From positions 21,339,023 through 21,403,022 of the forward strand of contig CAXKWD010000007.1 in the NCBI GenBank assembly GCA_964059195.1: a stretch of 64,000 nt of DNA, read 5' to 3'. This document shows positions 21,350 to 32,869 of this stretch, one piece after another. The number at the start of each line of letters is the position of its first letter. Positions within the stretch are counted from its first letter, which is position 1. The notes under the pieces were generated by a model. It made no database searches. It saw only the letters and a list, made by a program, of their open reading frames with translations, and was not told the DNA's origin. Made by a program: the position numbers and the translations under genes. This stretch comes from Ectobius pallidus (lineage: Eukaryota; Arthropoda; Insecta; Blattodea; Ectobiidae).

Positions 21350-22180
21350 TATGCATACAACTAATTTTAAAATTTTATATTAGTATTAGAGGAAAATTTG
21401 ACACTGTCCATACATTTACTATGTCATCGACAATAAAGATTATTATTATATAATTCTCATAATTTTATATTTATTAAGTCTACATGAAATCACAGTGTCA
21501 TGCAAAGCCACCTGTGTAGTTTTAAAAAATGATGATGTTATACATCTTTTACAACTTTAGAGGTCAAAGATTTTTGAAAAAATCCTTTCTAGCAATATTC
21601 CTAGGCTGTAGAAACTGCGATCAGTCAGTGGGGATTTGGCAGTGAAGAATACTGGTAGTATGGATGCGTGTGGGGAGATGAGTTATATTTAAAGCGTATG
21701 GTTTTTGTTCTATGAATCCAGATGTATGCAGTGGCAACTGTTACAGTGACGTCATACTAACTCAGATGCTATATCTTAATGAAATACCGCTAAGAAACGA
21801 TGTTGCAAAAGCATGGAGCTCCTGCGGTCTGGTGCGAGATTTTAACAAAAAATAACACAGTCACATAACAGAAGGGGAACGTATGTAAGGTAAATTCCAT
21901 CTTAATTCTCGTATAAGCTATAAGCTATGAAAACCCAATTAAGAATGCTATGATAAAATCATACGCAGCGTGTGGATATTCACGGGAATACGTTGCGATC
22001 TAGGAAATCAATACGCATTACGCATATTTTTTTCGTGTATTTCGTTAATTGTGGATCTCTCGTTATACTACCCCGTTGAAATTTATACATCGAACATACA
22101 AGCAAGTGGCATTTATTTTAAATAATGGTTCCCCATTTCGCAAAGATTGATGATTTTTTCCAAAGGCTTTGCCCTGACTG

Positions 22181-22501
22181 TCCGCCGGCGTGGTCTTATG
22201 GTTAGCGTCGCCGACTACAGATCCGTCGGCTCGGGTTCGATTCCCGGTACCTCCTCGGATTTTTCTGAGGTAGGGAGGTCTGGTAGGGGTGCACTCAGCC
22301 TCGTGATTCCAAACTGAGGAGCTACTTGATAGAGAAGTAGCGGCTCCGGTCCAGAAAACCACCATTAACGACCGTGGGTGTCGGCATGCTGACCACATGC
22401 CCTCCAATCCTGCCATCTGCCTACGGGAGATGATGCAGCGGTCGGGTGGTAGGCCAGGTCCCTTCAGGGATGTAGCGCCACGGAGTTTAGTTTTTTTCTT
22501 T
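22181..22501 (+). mobile_element. tRNA-derived SINE, right arm
   Basis: Mirror of the SINE at 14893-15212. TSD ctttgccctgactg at 22167-22180 and 22502-22515. A-box and B-box (ggttcgattcccgg at about 22233) present. Confidence 0.9.
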
Positions 22502-22769
22502 CTTTGCCCTGACTGAATGAATGACGGGAATCAACGTACAGCCTATGGAATTTTGATAGTACCTTCGTTTCAGCTCACTAAGAAAGGATTTTGAAAAATT
22601 CTGATTTTAAATACCATAAATTAAATGTTTTTGAATCCCTTTCTACATAGAATTATCGAAACAAATTCACAGAACATATTGTTGCCTATGGGCTTGGATT
22701 ACATGAAATGGAGAAATTAGAGAAGGCATCATTATAATTCATATTATCTACTGAACGCAGAGATCTGAA

Positions 22770-23234
22770 ATTTTAAACATAGGTGGGCTGAAGGGTCGGG
22801 AAATGCACCTCGAAGCTGGAATTATAATTTTAGTTTTTCGTTAGTGAGTTATGAGTGTAGAAACGTGCATTATTTGCGTTTTTCAAAACATAAGTTTTCG
22901 CAATGTCAAATCAATTACAGTAGGCTTTGGCTATTTTTGAACATAAGACTATCTCGATCGCTTGAATGTTGTACCTCACGCTGATCGATTCATTTGTTTA
23001 GAAGACCTGCACACGTATGAAATTTTCAACCTACACGGACGAGGAATAGGCCTAAATATGGTCAAACGTTGTTCAATTTAACTCACTAGATAGAGGTATT
23101 CTGGGCCGAATCTGGGGTCGCGATGCTAACTAATCGTGGCATGTAGTCCACGTGATTTAGGAATTAATAAATAACTATTATGCTCATAATTTTTTAAATA
23201 ATTATCGCGGGGCGAAGCCGCGGGCAAATGCTAA
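22770..23234 (+). mobile_element. Helitron 3' fragment, right arm
   Basis: Ends ggcgaagccgcgggcaaatgCTAA at 23234, followed by T. Mirror of 14166-14640. Confidence 0.6.
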
Positions 23235-24022
23235 TGATCGTGAAACGCAGTGAAAAATATCATTGAATTTATGCATGTCTACAAGTGTGGGGCATTCGTG
23301 CGCAAAGGAGACAGAGCGAGCCATCTAGCTCACAAATGGCAATCTGTTATAATGACTATTATGAAATTGAATGAGGTAAAATGATCATAGGTATCTATCA
23401 TTTAGAATGAAAGTTATTATTATTAAAGGTTTCATCGCCCCCATCAGTTAGAACTAGCACGTCAATGAATAGCATCCTGAGATGCGAATGTTGCTAAGGC
23501 TTATGACAGACTTCTAGAAAAAATCTTGAATGAGTTGACGGCTTAAACACACAATGATAAAAATATGCAGTTTTAAAAAATAGACTCGTGCCAAGTACGA
23601 CATCTGTTAAATACATCTCTAACGTTGTGAGACGGAGTGCATTGGCTGCGTGGTTACTGTATCACAACAGCTGCAAGCAGATGACTACAAGATATGAATG
23701 GAATACCCATCCCACAACCACCCCCAACTTTCAGCAGATAATGTTATGATAAACATCAAATTTAAGATTTATTTTTTCAATCTGTACTAAATTTACTTCA
23801 ATGGAGTATGACTTATTCAGCATGAACTCACAACGTGGAAGAATCCTCACAGCCTCCTGTAAAAAATAGAAAGAACATGCTTGTGGTCTATGACGTATTG
23901 TTGGAATTATAGGAATGGAATTAATTTAAGGATATAACCGAACTTTTACATTCATACAAAAATGTAAGAGCTCGATTTTTAAATGATTTTTACACAAGTT
24001 TTCCTTTATACTAAATATTTAT

Positions 24023-24812
24023 TTATTCATTTACAATGGTGACCACCTCGTCGATCTCTCGGATCCACTGTTTTATCCGACCTGCTCTGAACATGTCTAT
24101 TTTATTCTGAAACATAGGAAAAAACAAAAACGTATAAGAATGATGTAATAACGTGGTAAGAAATCGAATAAAATTTAACTGTATGGTGATGGAATAAATC
24201 TTTGTGATTGAACATGTATGACTATACGAATTTCACACGAATGTTATAATTCACAAATAACGTGGGATGAAATCGATTAAAATTTAACTGTATGGTGATG
24301 GAAATAAATCTTTGTGATTGAACATGTATGACTATACGAATTTCACACAATTTTTTTATAATTTACAATAACGTGGGATGAAATCGATTAAAATTTAACT
24401 GTATGGTGATGGAAATAAATCTTTGTGATTGAACATGTATGACTATACGAATTTCACACAATTTTTTATTAATCGCTGACTATAATAAAAATGAAGTACG
24501 TACCTTCCGATATTGTTCAGCGAACGTGTTGCACTCCATGGTACAACTCCGCCCCCATGCCTCCACGCCTGGCGGCGAAGCCGGGTTCGTACAAACGGTG
24601 ACGTGTTGACCCCCGTTACACGTCTCCAGATGCCATCTAGTGGGGTGTGACTCCTCGTCATCTAGGAATTGTTTATCACCCCTGCCACAGGGGTGAAGGA
24701 TGACAAAGCTCTCACGGCGTTGGTCAGAGCTGGAAATTATAGTGTAGCATTCGGGGTGCGACTGAAGCCGCACCGCAACACCCAACATATCGAATACTGT
24801 GATGTTCTCCAT
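24023..24812 (-). CDS. two-exon gene of unknown function, right-arm copy
   Basis: Exon 1 is 24812-24504 (103 codons), donor GTACGT. The intron is 24503-24107, ending ctatgtttcag. Exon 2 is 24106-24023 (27 codons plus TAA), phase 0, for a 130-aa product. It starts MENITVFDMLGVAVRLQ, has six cysteines in exon 1 and a charged C-terminal helix. The first ATG lies in ccATGg, a good Kozak context, but the predicted leader is only about 10 nt; the ninth codon ATG is shared with the left copy and would give a 34-nt leader. No signal peptide, membrane segment or known domain is visible. The two copies converge towards the palindrome centre. Only two differences occur in the shared part of exon 1, both changing amino acids (S/L and S/G). 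Confidence 0.65.
24140..24475 (-). repeat. three tandem ~113-bp intronic units, right arm
   Basis: Mirror of 12317-12650. Confidence 0.95.
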
Positions 24813-24820
24813 GGTGAATA

Positions 24821-24852
24821 GTGAAAAATCAGCCCGTGCCGTGCTTTATATA
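24821..24852 (-). promoter_or_regulatory. TATA box and initiator of the right two-exon gene
   Basis: TATATAAA (minus strand, 24852-24845) followed 31 nt later by the A of TCACT. Identical to the left arm. Confidence 0.65.
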
Positions 24853-25365
24853 AGGAATCAGTTTGCCACACGCTAAGATTCGCACAAGTAACCACCAGCT
24901 GCTTCATTTACGCTTGCGAATTCTTGCGCTAATAATGTTTTGACTTAACAGGTGGGGGGTATGCCACCAACACATGCAGAAAGTTACCACTTACCCCCCT
25001 GGCCAACGCGTATCTCACAGCATACTCTGAAAACCCATACACATCTTCACTCTAGGTAACCATCTTTCCCATTGTCTGATAACAAAATGAACATTTGATC
25101 CACGTATAGTAAAATCCGGCTTTCATCCATTTCATCGAGGGGTCATAACTGCGTCATGTTATATATTCTAATATGACCACTCCACCGACTGCATTAAGTA
25201 GCGAGGCCTATCCTTCCACTGCTTGAGACGTTGATGACCTTGACGGCCAGACATGAAGTGGGAAAATATTATTATTTAAAATACATATCAGATGCAGGAT
25301 TCGAGCCTGGGGTGTGAATAAAATATCAATCCCAATAACGAGCCGACTTGCGCTGTTGTGGCGCA

Positions 25366-25740
25366 TGCATCCTGATGGTCTTAAGAGATATGAACATTAA
25401 GGATGCATGCACCCAGGTGGCCAAAGGGCTATGTCTGACATCTCGGAAATGACCATGAGTGGCAGAGATGTGTTTGAACATGTGACGAGTTGTCTGCGTG
25501 CAAGCCGCGCTAAGCTGGGTTATTCTCGTACGCGTGGCTGCATCCCGTCTGGACCCCCGCTACGATACGCAAATATTACAAATAATTACCAATATCACAA
25601 TAGCGAACCTTTAGTTAAACCGTTGTGGCGCTTGCATCCAGATGGTCTTAAGAGCTATGATCATTAAGGATGCATGCGTCCAGGTGGTCAGAGGGCAGTG
25701 GGTGGGGAGACTAACCACTGGCTGAATCGGAAATGACCAA
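25366..25740 (-). repeat. direct repeats in the outer part of the right arm
   Basis: Mirror of the paired blocks at 11049-11443. Confidence 0.8.
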
Positions 25741-25966
25741 ATTAAAAATAAAATAAATCCATACATGATTAAGTTGGTGCTATTGCTTGGGGGGCCGGTA
25801 GTTGAGGACCCCACTCCGCAACCCACCTTCCCCTACGCGGCCACCACTCCATCCAACCCACCTTCCCCTACGCATCCCACCTTGTATTGCGGGGTCTGCC
25901 CCTGTATTGCGGGTTGCATTCAGCATCCCACCTTAGGGGTCATGAACAATACTTAACTACTTATAT

Positions 25967-27080
25967 GGAAATGTTTTTCTGTAACTTCACTGAAACAATT
26001 AGCTGCATATTGAAATCATAGAAAACTATAAAAGTTGAAAAGGTACGAAATACCTAAAATACCAAAATTAACACATTTATATTGAAAACGAAAAAAGCAA
26101 AAGAATGCCATAAAATTGGTTCTTATTTTATCACTTAATTTATGATACACATTTATGTATAGTCGAGCTATCGTTCAATAGTGGTATAAAAAAGATTAAA
26201 ATTTATCAAATGCCTTGAACTGCTAATAATTAAAAAGTTGAGGATAAACAATTGATGAAGTTCATTCAAAGCTGTATTTTCTTTCCAGAGTCTTTGGGAC
26301 GAACTTTTCTACGGGTTCGTCTGAAATAATTGAAGAAATAAACAGCACGAAAGGTAAAGTAAGTAAAAAGAAATGAAAAATGAAAGAAGCATTAATAAAA
26401 GAAGGAAAGTACAAAGGAAGTAAATAACTAAGTACCAAGTCCTATGTTCTCTCGTTTGGTATCCTACTTTTAACATGTTTTTTTTTTTTTTTTAATATCG
26501 TTATAGGTATATTATCTTTATAATTTGTTATGCTGCTATGAACATTCTTATCGATTATGTTCTTTATTTCGTTTTGTTATGGACTTATTTATTTACTTAT
26601 TCATTGTTTTGTATCCTCCAGAGATTAGCGCCTTTAGTCATTGCAAAATACATTAATATATTCTATATTTCTCTATACAATTCATATAATGTATTACATA
26701 AATTACTAATATAGAGTAAAAATAATTCAATCTATATTATCATTATTTCTCTATGCAATCCATATAATATATTACATAAATTACTAATATAGAGTGAAAA
26801 TCTATATTATTTACAATAAATTCATGAACTGAATAAAACATCGTGTAAATAAAAATTTACAAAGTCTTGCTTAACACATTTCAAAATTATTTCAAAATTA
26901 CATAAATATTTAAGTAATACACATGTTGGTCCTGAAACACCGAAAGTGCAGGAGCTCGTGCTCGGGGGCGGTTCCATTATTACAAATACAGGCCTGTGTC
27001 TTACAGTAGAAGTGTGATGTTGAACTAAACTTATCTTAAAACTAAGACGTAGACAAAGTATAATAAAAGTAGAATATTAT
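25967..27080. other. no gene; AT-rich with one tandem duplication
   Basis: Contains a T-run at 26480-26494 and a direct duplication of about 85 bp at 26655-26720 and 26740-26800 (shared tttctctat, cataaattactaatatagag). No coding signal. Confidence 0.45.
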
Positions 27081-27093
27081 AGGAGAAAAATTC

Positions 27094-27166
27094 CTCCGAC
27101 ACTGGGACTTGAACCCAGGGCTTTTGGCTATTCGCGCCAATGCTCTACCAACTGAGCTAAGCCGGA
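27094..27166 (-). tRNA. tRNA-like gene or tRNA-derived SINE head (GAA-like anticodon)
   Basis: The minus strand folds as a 73-nt cloverleaf: acceptor TCCGGCT/TGTCGGA (one T-T mismatch), D arm GCTC-AGTTGGTA-GAGC, anticodon stem TTGGC/GCCAA with loop GCGAATA, variable AAGCC, T arm CTGGG-TTCAAGT-CCCAG. Both internal Pol III boxes are good and TTTTT follows immediately. Position 33 is C instead of the near-universal U, which argues against a working tRNA-Phe and for a pseudogene or SINE head. Confidence 0.5.
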
Positions 27167-27330
27167 GTTCAATTCACAGCGCCGGATGGAACCTCTGCAT
27201 ATTGCTTTTGTATCATGGCGTCTGGAATTTAATATAACACTATTCAACTTGTATTTTAAAATCCTCTTGTTGAAATAGGGTGACTACATAAATATTTTCA
27301 TTTGTTGTATTTCATTAAATATAACTGTTA

Positions 27331-28665
27331 TTAAGTGCCAGATTGTGTGTGGGACGGAAAAATGTCTGTCCGTCCGTGCGTCTGTACGCACCATAACTCA
27401 AATACGCTTTTTCGGATTTTCATGAAACTTGGAAAACACATTTATAATGTCCATGGGAAGAACCCTATTGATCTTGAACCAATTCGGTTCACCGGTACCG
27501 GTGTAATGTCCAATTTAGTGCCTATTTTAATAGATTATGGCGCCTTTCTAGAAAGGCGCCATAACTCAAATACGCTGTATCGGATTTCCATGAAACTTGG
27601 TATACACATTTATGACGTCCATGAAAAGTGCCCTATTGAATTTGAACCTAATCTGTTGACCGGTACCGAAGTAAAACCCAATTTAGTGTCTACTTTAAAG
27701 GCGCAATAACTCAAATACGCTTTATCGGATATTTATGAAACTTCGTATACGCATTTATAATATCCATAGGAAGCCGTGTGTTGATATTTGACCAAATCGG
27801 TTGGCCAGTACCGGAATAATGCCCAATTTAGTGCATTTTATGTTAATATATAAGAAGTCGCGATAACTCAAATATGCTTTAGGCCTATTGGATTTTCCTG
27901 AAACTTTGTATACCCATTTATAATGCACATGGGAAGACGTCTACTGATATTGGACCAAATCGGTGGACCGGTACCGGAGTAAATCCCAATTTAGTGTCTA
28001 TTTTAAAGACGCGGTAACTCAAATACGCTTTACCGAATTTTTATGAAACTTGGTATACACATTTATAATGTTTATGGGAAGAAGTCTATTGATATTGGAT
28101 AAAATCGGTAGACCTGTTTCGGAGTAATGCTCAATTTAGTGCCTATTTTATGGTAATATATGTATTCGAAAGAATTTATTAAAAAAATGAAAATCAGTTA
28201 TCTTGACAACGTAGCGTATTGTTTAATGTTATCTTATAAGGCTTTGGAAATTAAAATACAGTTAGCTATGACAAAAAAAACTAATGCTTTACATGCGCTT
28301 ATCCAACTAGACCTTTAAACTGACCCAGGTTGCCGAGATGATAACGTCTTGGCCTCACATTCTGGATCCATGGTTCGAAACCCGAAACCGGCCAATTTGA
28401 CTTCTTATTTTTATTTTTATGTGAGTGTGCGATTGTCAAGATATCACAAATCTGTACAGTTCAGGTTATGCTGGAAGATTTTAATCTCATTAAAAAAAAC
28501 ACACTAGACATTTGTTGTTCCGTAAGCCCTGCTTAATGAATAAATCTGGAGCTTAACTTGGAAATCAATTAAAAAAAACATATTCTGCATATCATAATTG
28601 CAGTCATAACTGATTAAACAAAAACATACTGGCACTTTGTTACATCAGTTTACCTGATTTTATTT
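27331..28665 (+). repeat. composite dispersed repeat, copy A, with expanded internal tandem module
   Basis: Starts ttaagtgccaga, then a gacggacag-type run. It is followed by about five successive units of 130-180 bp, each with ataactcaaatacgct, atgaaactt, atttataatgtcc and accggtaccgg and ending caatttagtg. Then comes a tRNA-like block (28320-28400: gccgagatgataacg as A box, ggttcgaaaccc as B box), and a tail gttccgtaagccctgcttaa to tttacctgatttta. Other copies have a single internal unit. Confidence 0.85.
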
Positions 28666-29707
28666 TTTATTAGGTAATTAATTTCGACGAATAAAAAAGT
28701 CAAATCATCGAAAAAGAAAAACCAAAGGGGGCCGTAGCCCTCAACGGCCTCTTCCATGTATCAGGCACTGTCATAGGTAAAGGAAATTCGAAGTTGAGTT
28801 TTTAGCATAAATTCCAGTTTTGAGGTTCCGTAAAATCTTAAAATAACTTACAGTACTATTTTCAGAAACATGTTTGTGTGTGTGTGTGTCTAAGATCAGT
28901 CTAACTCCAGAACGAAAAATAGAAGGAAAACAAAATGTTGTATGTGGGTAGGGTATCGTCTGTCGATGTGAAGATTGGCAATGACTTTCTCTTACTTTAA
29001 TGCCATTTTACATGAAGAAATTTTAGTTTTTCGCAATTTTCTCGAAAACGGCTCTAACGAGTTTATTTAAAATTTGTACACGAGGTGCTTACACTAAGAG
29101 TTTAACCTTTTATTTGATATGTTTTTTGCAAAAAAAATATCTGAAAGTATATAAACTACTCACTGCTTGTAGAAACTCAGTCTTGCAAGCCGAACAATAA
29201 TGCTTTGCATGAGCTTGAAACAACTGAATACTTGCTCTATGCAAAACAGCCTCTTATTGTGTATCAGAATCTGAAGTGAAAAAAGTGTATTGCCCATGGT
29301 TAAGATAAAGAAAGTTATATGAATGCATTAATCAGATTTTGTTGGGTTGTGTATCTCATAATATCATAAACAATATACATCTGAATTTGCATCTGAATCC
29401 TGTCTTTGGCGATAGTGTTATGCCTGCATAATTTGTAACTTATGTCGAGTAATTCCAGTGGCGACTTCTAGAGATATTGTGTATTGGAAATAATTTATCC
29501 TGTAAAATTTAGAAAAATGGTACAGTTATCCAAACATAATATAATATATTTCACCTTATAATACTATATAATTATCAACTATTAACATAACTCGGTAACT
29601 ATATGTTAACAAAAAATGCAATAAATGCCCACTTCCCTGAAAGACATGATAGCTGAGTCCATCATCGATAGTAATGATACTTTAGCTATGTGATTTAAAT
29701 GCCAAGC

Positions 29708-29754
<47 letters not shown>

Positions 29755-29796
29755 TAATAATAATGATAATAACATTAATAATAATAGTAGTCTAGT
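28666..29796. other. no gene; simple repeats
   Basis: Includes (GT)n at 28873-28888 and an (AAT)n run at 29707-29757. The stretch 28960-29110 resembles low-copy repeat sequence, but no partner was found in the window. Confidence 0.45.
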
Positions 29797-30700
29797 AAAA
29801 TCAGGTAAACAGGTAAACTGATGTAACAAAGTGCCAGAATGCTTTTGTATAATCAGTGATAATTGCAATTATGCCATGCAGAAAATAAGTTATTTTTTAA
29901 ATCGATTTCCGAGTTAAGCTACAGATTGATTCATTAAGCAGGCTTACGGAAGGACAAAGGTCTAGTTTAAAAAAAAATCAGATTAAAATCGTCCAGCATC
30001 AGCAGAACTATACAGGTTTGTGATATGTTGGCAACCGCACATTCAAATTAAAAAAAAAAAATGTCACTTTGCCCGGCTACGGGATTTGAACCAGGGTCCT
30101 TCGGAATGCGAGTCCAATACGTTACCATCTCGGCCACCTAACTCGGTTTAACGGTCTAGTTTGATAAGCATATGTGAAGGAATATGTGGGTAGTTTTATT
30201 TGTCAAAGTTAAATGTATTTCAACTTCCAAAGCCGTATATGAACACTGAAAAACTATACGTTATCATGAGAATTGATTTCCATTTGATAAATTCTTTCTA
30301 ACATATTACCATAAAATAGGCACCAGTATTTTTCAAATGAGAAGCGTTTTCCTTCACCGCCAATCACGTGTACGAGCTAACGAAGTACCGCTAGCAGGAA
30401 GGGTCTTCCTTCCGTCTCGCCGTCTCTGATTGGACCGCGTATCTAAGCAGGAGAAGAACAAACCGCTTGTCATCTGCAAAACACTGTAAATTGGGCATTA
30501 CACCGGTACCTGTCAATTGATTTGGTTTAATATCAATAGGCTTCTTCCCATGGACGTTATAAATGTGTGGGTCTATACCAAGTTTCATGAAAATCCAATA
30601 AAGCGTATTTGAGTTATCGCACGTACAGACACAGGGACAGACAGACAGACAGACATTTTCCCGTCCCCCACACATCTCACAAAGTGCCATTCTGGCACTT
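29797..30700 (-). repeat. composite dispersed repeat, copy B (one internal unit)
   Basis: Reverse orientation to copy A. The tail lies at 29797-29970, the tRNA-like block at 30065-30150 (B box ggttcaaatcc on the minus strand), a single internal unit at 30470-30610, and the hairpin end aaagtgccattctggcactt at 30681-30700. Bordered on both sides by aat/taat microsatellites. Confidence 0.85.
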
Positions 30701-30885
30701 AATAATAATATTAATCATATTCATAATAATAATAATAATAATCATACTCATAATTATAACAATAATAATAACCACAATCGTAATTATAATAATCATAATA
30801 ATATTGATAACAATAATGATAATAGTAACAGCAATAATAATAATCATCATGATATTGATTATATTAGTAATAAAAATTTTAGTTA
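30701..30885. repeat. degenerate (AAT)n/(ATA)n microsatellite
   Basis: Imperfect aataat and ataatc units. Frames across it encode only isoleucine-rich peptides and are not genes. Confidence 0.9.
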
Positions 30886-31109
30886 GCTTAAATGTAGAGG
30901 ACTGTATTTTCAAACAAATGTTAATAACGGATGAAAAATAGGTTATTCAGATGTTGCACTACGAAAATACATAAAAATATGTTCATATAAAAATAGCAAT
31001 AATTATTAATGGGTGCCCAAATCATATATGCGTATTATAATTATTTACATTGTCTACCTTGCTTTCTCTTTTTACGACTTATTTACTTGGCCAAGGAAAT
31101 CTTTCTATA

Positions 31110-31437
31110 TTGAATAAAAACTAAAAGCTAAACTCCATGGCGCTACATTCCTTTTAAGGATTAGGCCTGCCATCCGACGACTGCGTCATCTACCATAAAC
31201 AGATGGCAGGATTGAGGGCATGTGCTCAGCATGCTACTCCCACGGCCCTTTTTGATGGCTTACTGTACCGGAGCAGCTTTTTTATTATTATTATTATTTT
31301 TTTTAAAGTAACTCCTCAGTTTGTGTCGCAAGGCTAAGTACACCCTGTTCCAGCACTCCCTTTCCAAGGAAAATCTGAGGTCGAACCCAGACCTGCGGAT
31401 CCGTTGTCAGCAACGCTAACCAACTAGACCATGCAGA
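31110..31437 (-). mobile_element. tRNA-derived SINE, diverged copy
   Basis: Same family as 14893-15212: aaactccatggcgctacatt at one end, cagatggcaggattg in the middle, and a decayed tRNA-like head at 31385-31437. A ttattatt expansion interrupts it at about 31275-31300. Confidence 0.85.
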
Positions 31438-31699
31438 TGGTCAAATCTATTGAATAATAGGGGCAATTATTTATTTAGTTAATATTTTTATGATGCTACA
31501 GGGAGAATATTATATGAAACAATAGGTAAGGTCCCTTTTATTTTACCTGGAGATAGTACAATGATTTTTGAATGGTAGATTGTGGTTTCTTTCGTCAACC
31601 TTGGATCCTCAATAATACAAATGTTAAAACGTAGGAGAAAGTTTGTGCAACATACTTTGCACTGTTTATTTCCCTCGAAGAGGGAATTTGTACCAAGTG

Positions 31700-31840
31700 T
31701 CATAAAATTCGTTTAGTATTGCGCTGGCCTTCTGTGCCTAAAGTTGCGGGTTCGATCCCGGCCCAGGTCGATGCCGTTTATGTAGGCTATGCATAAATGT
31801 GACAGAACCATGTCAGTAGATTTACTGGCAAGTAAAAGGA
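31700..31840 (+). mobile_element. tRNA-derived SINE of a second family
   Basis: gcgctggccttctgtgcc (A-box side), then cgggttcgatcccggc (B box), then gtcagtagatttactggca, which is the conserved body of a widespread insect SINE type. The 3' part is degraded. Confidence 0.8.
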
Positions 31841-32869
31841 AGCCAGATGCATTGTGAGCGATGGTCTTTTTGTGTTTTCCTATTGTTAAAGCGTTTCAAA
31901 ATGTTCAAAATAATTAATCAAACGACTCGCCGACTGTGAAGTCAAATCAGTGATTAGTTTTTTTTAATGCGAGAAATGTTACACCAACAAACATTAATCG
32001 CCAATTGTGTGAGGAGTGAGGTTTAGGGGGAAACAATAATGAGTGATGGGATGGTGAGGAAGTGAGTTGGACAGTTTAACGAAGGTCGTGAAAATGTGCA
32101 TGATGAGCCGCGGAGCGGCCGACCGTGTGTAATCACGGATGATTTGGTTCAAGGTGTGAAAGAAAACTTCTGTTTATTCATCTGAAGAAATTCTTTGGTG
32201 GAAAACATTTCAACGACGATGATGTTGTGAAACAAAAAATGCAGACTTGGCTTTTATCACAGGCAGCATTATTCTTTGTCGAAGGCATAAAAAAACTGGT
32301 TTCCCTTAACGACAAATGCCTGCTTAACGGCAGTGACTATGTGGAGAAGTAGTAACAAATGATGATAAAGTATTTGGAAAATAATATTCTGTTATTTAAA
32401 AAAAATTATCGGTACTTACTTTTAAAAAAAGAACACGTCTTGTATATTTTAAGCTAGCACCATATTGAAACGTGCCGATTGAATTTACGAACAAAGTTAG
32501 ATCTACAGATGGTTTCCTCTGTTGTGTAACTAACAAAAATTTGTTCGTTCAAACATTCTACTGACGTATAATAGGATTATTATTTTTAAAAAATCACTCA
32601 AATTTTGATTCTTTGGTAAATTTGTCAAACGACTTTCAAATTAGCCTATGCCAAAATCATGAGATACTTAAAATAAGCAATGAAACGCTTTATAGAAACA
32701 TATATATTTGTTCACATTTACGAACATAAACCGACTTTAATTTAATGAATTCAGTATAGCTTATTAGTGGGGCAAGGCATTTAATGATAATAAATTAGTG
32801 AAAAACTGCAAAATAGAAAATGCATTTATGATCAAAATAGTGAAAAAATGACCCAAAATTTAAAAAAGT
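31841..32869. other. no gene recognised
   Basis: AT-rich. The segment 31990-32170 has gtgaggagtgaggtt and agtgagttggacag words that could be an eroded transposase-like frame (gcggagcggccgaccg at about 32110), but no frame stays open. Confidence 0.35.

Larger units (their letters stand above)
18908..25966 (-). repeat. right arm of the 15-kb inverted duplication
   Basis: Reverse-complement partner of 10825-18487. It lacks the 602-bp hAT MITE and keeps the first ATG of the two-exon gene. Outer homology ends near 25966, after which unrelated AT-rich sequence starts. Confidence 0.97.

Noticed and set aside
10825..25966. Palindrome as a sequencing artefact (missed hairpin adapter)
   Set aside because: The arms differ by scattered substitutions, small indels, a start-codon change and a 602-bp MITE with TSD, and a 420-bp unique spacer separates them. 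An artefact would give identical arms.
10825..25966. Palindrome as one giant TIR transposon or virus genome
   Set aside because: The arms contain unrelated SINE, LINE and Helitron pieces and no polymerase, integrase, capsid or transposase gene. No TSD was seen at 10825/25966.
28320..28400. tRNA gene call for the tRNA-like blocks at 28.3, 30.1 and 36.2 kb
   Set aside because: A and B boxes are recognisable but the acceptor and anticodon stems do not pair properly, and the blocks sit at a fixed place in a dispersed repeat.
29707..29760. Possible CRISPR or other array
   Set aside because: Simple AAT microsatellite. No spaced direct repeats with unique spacers were found anywhere, as expected for animal DNA.
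30609..30941. Isoleucine-rich frames on both strands
   Set aside because: They are translations of an AAT/ATA microsatellite.
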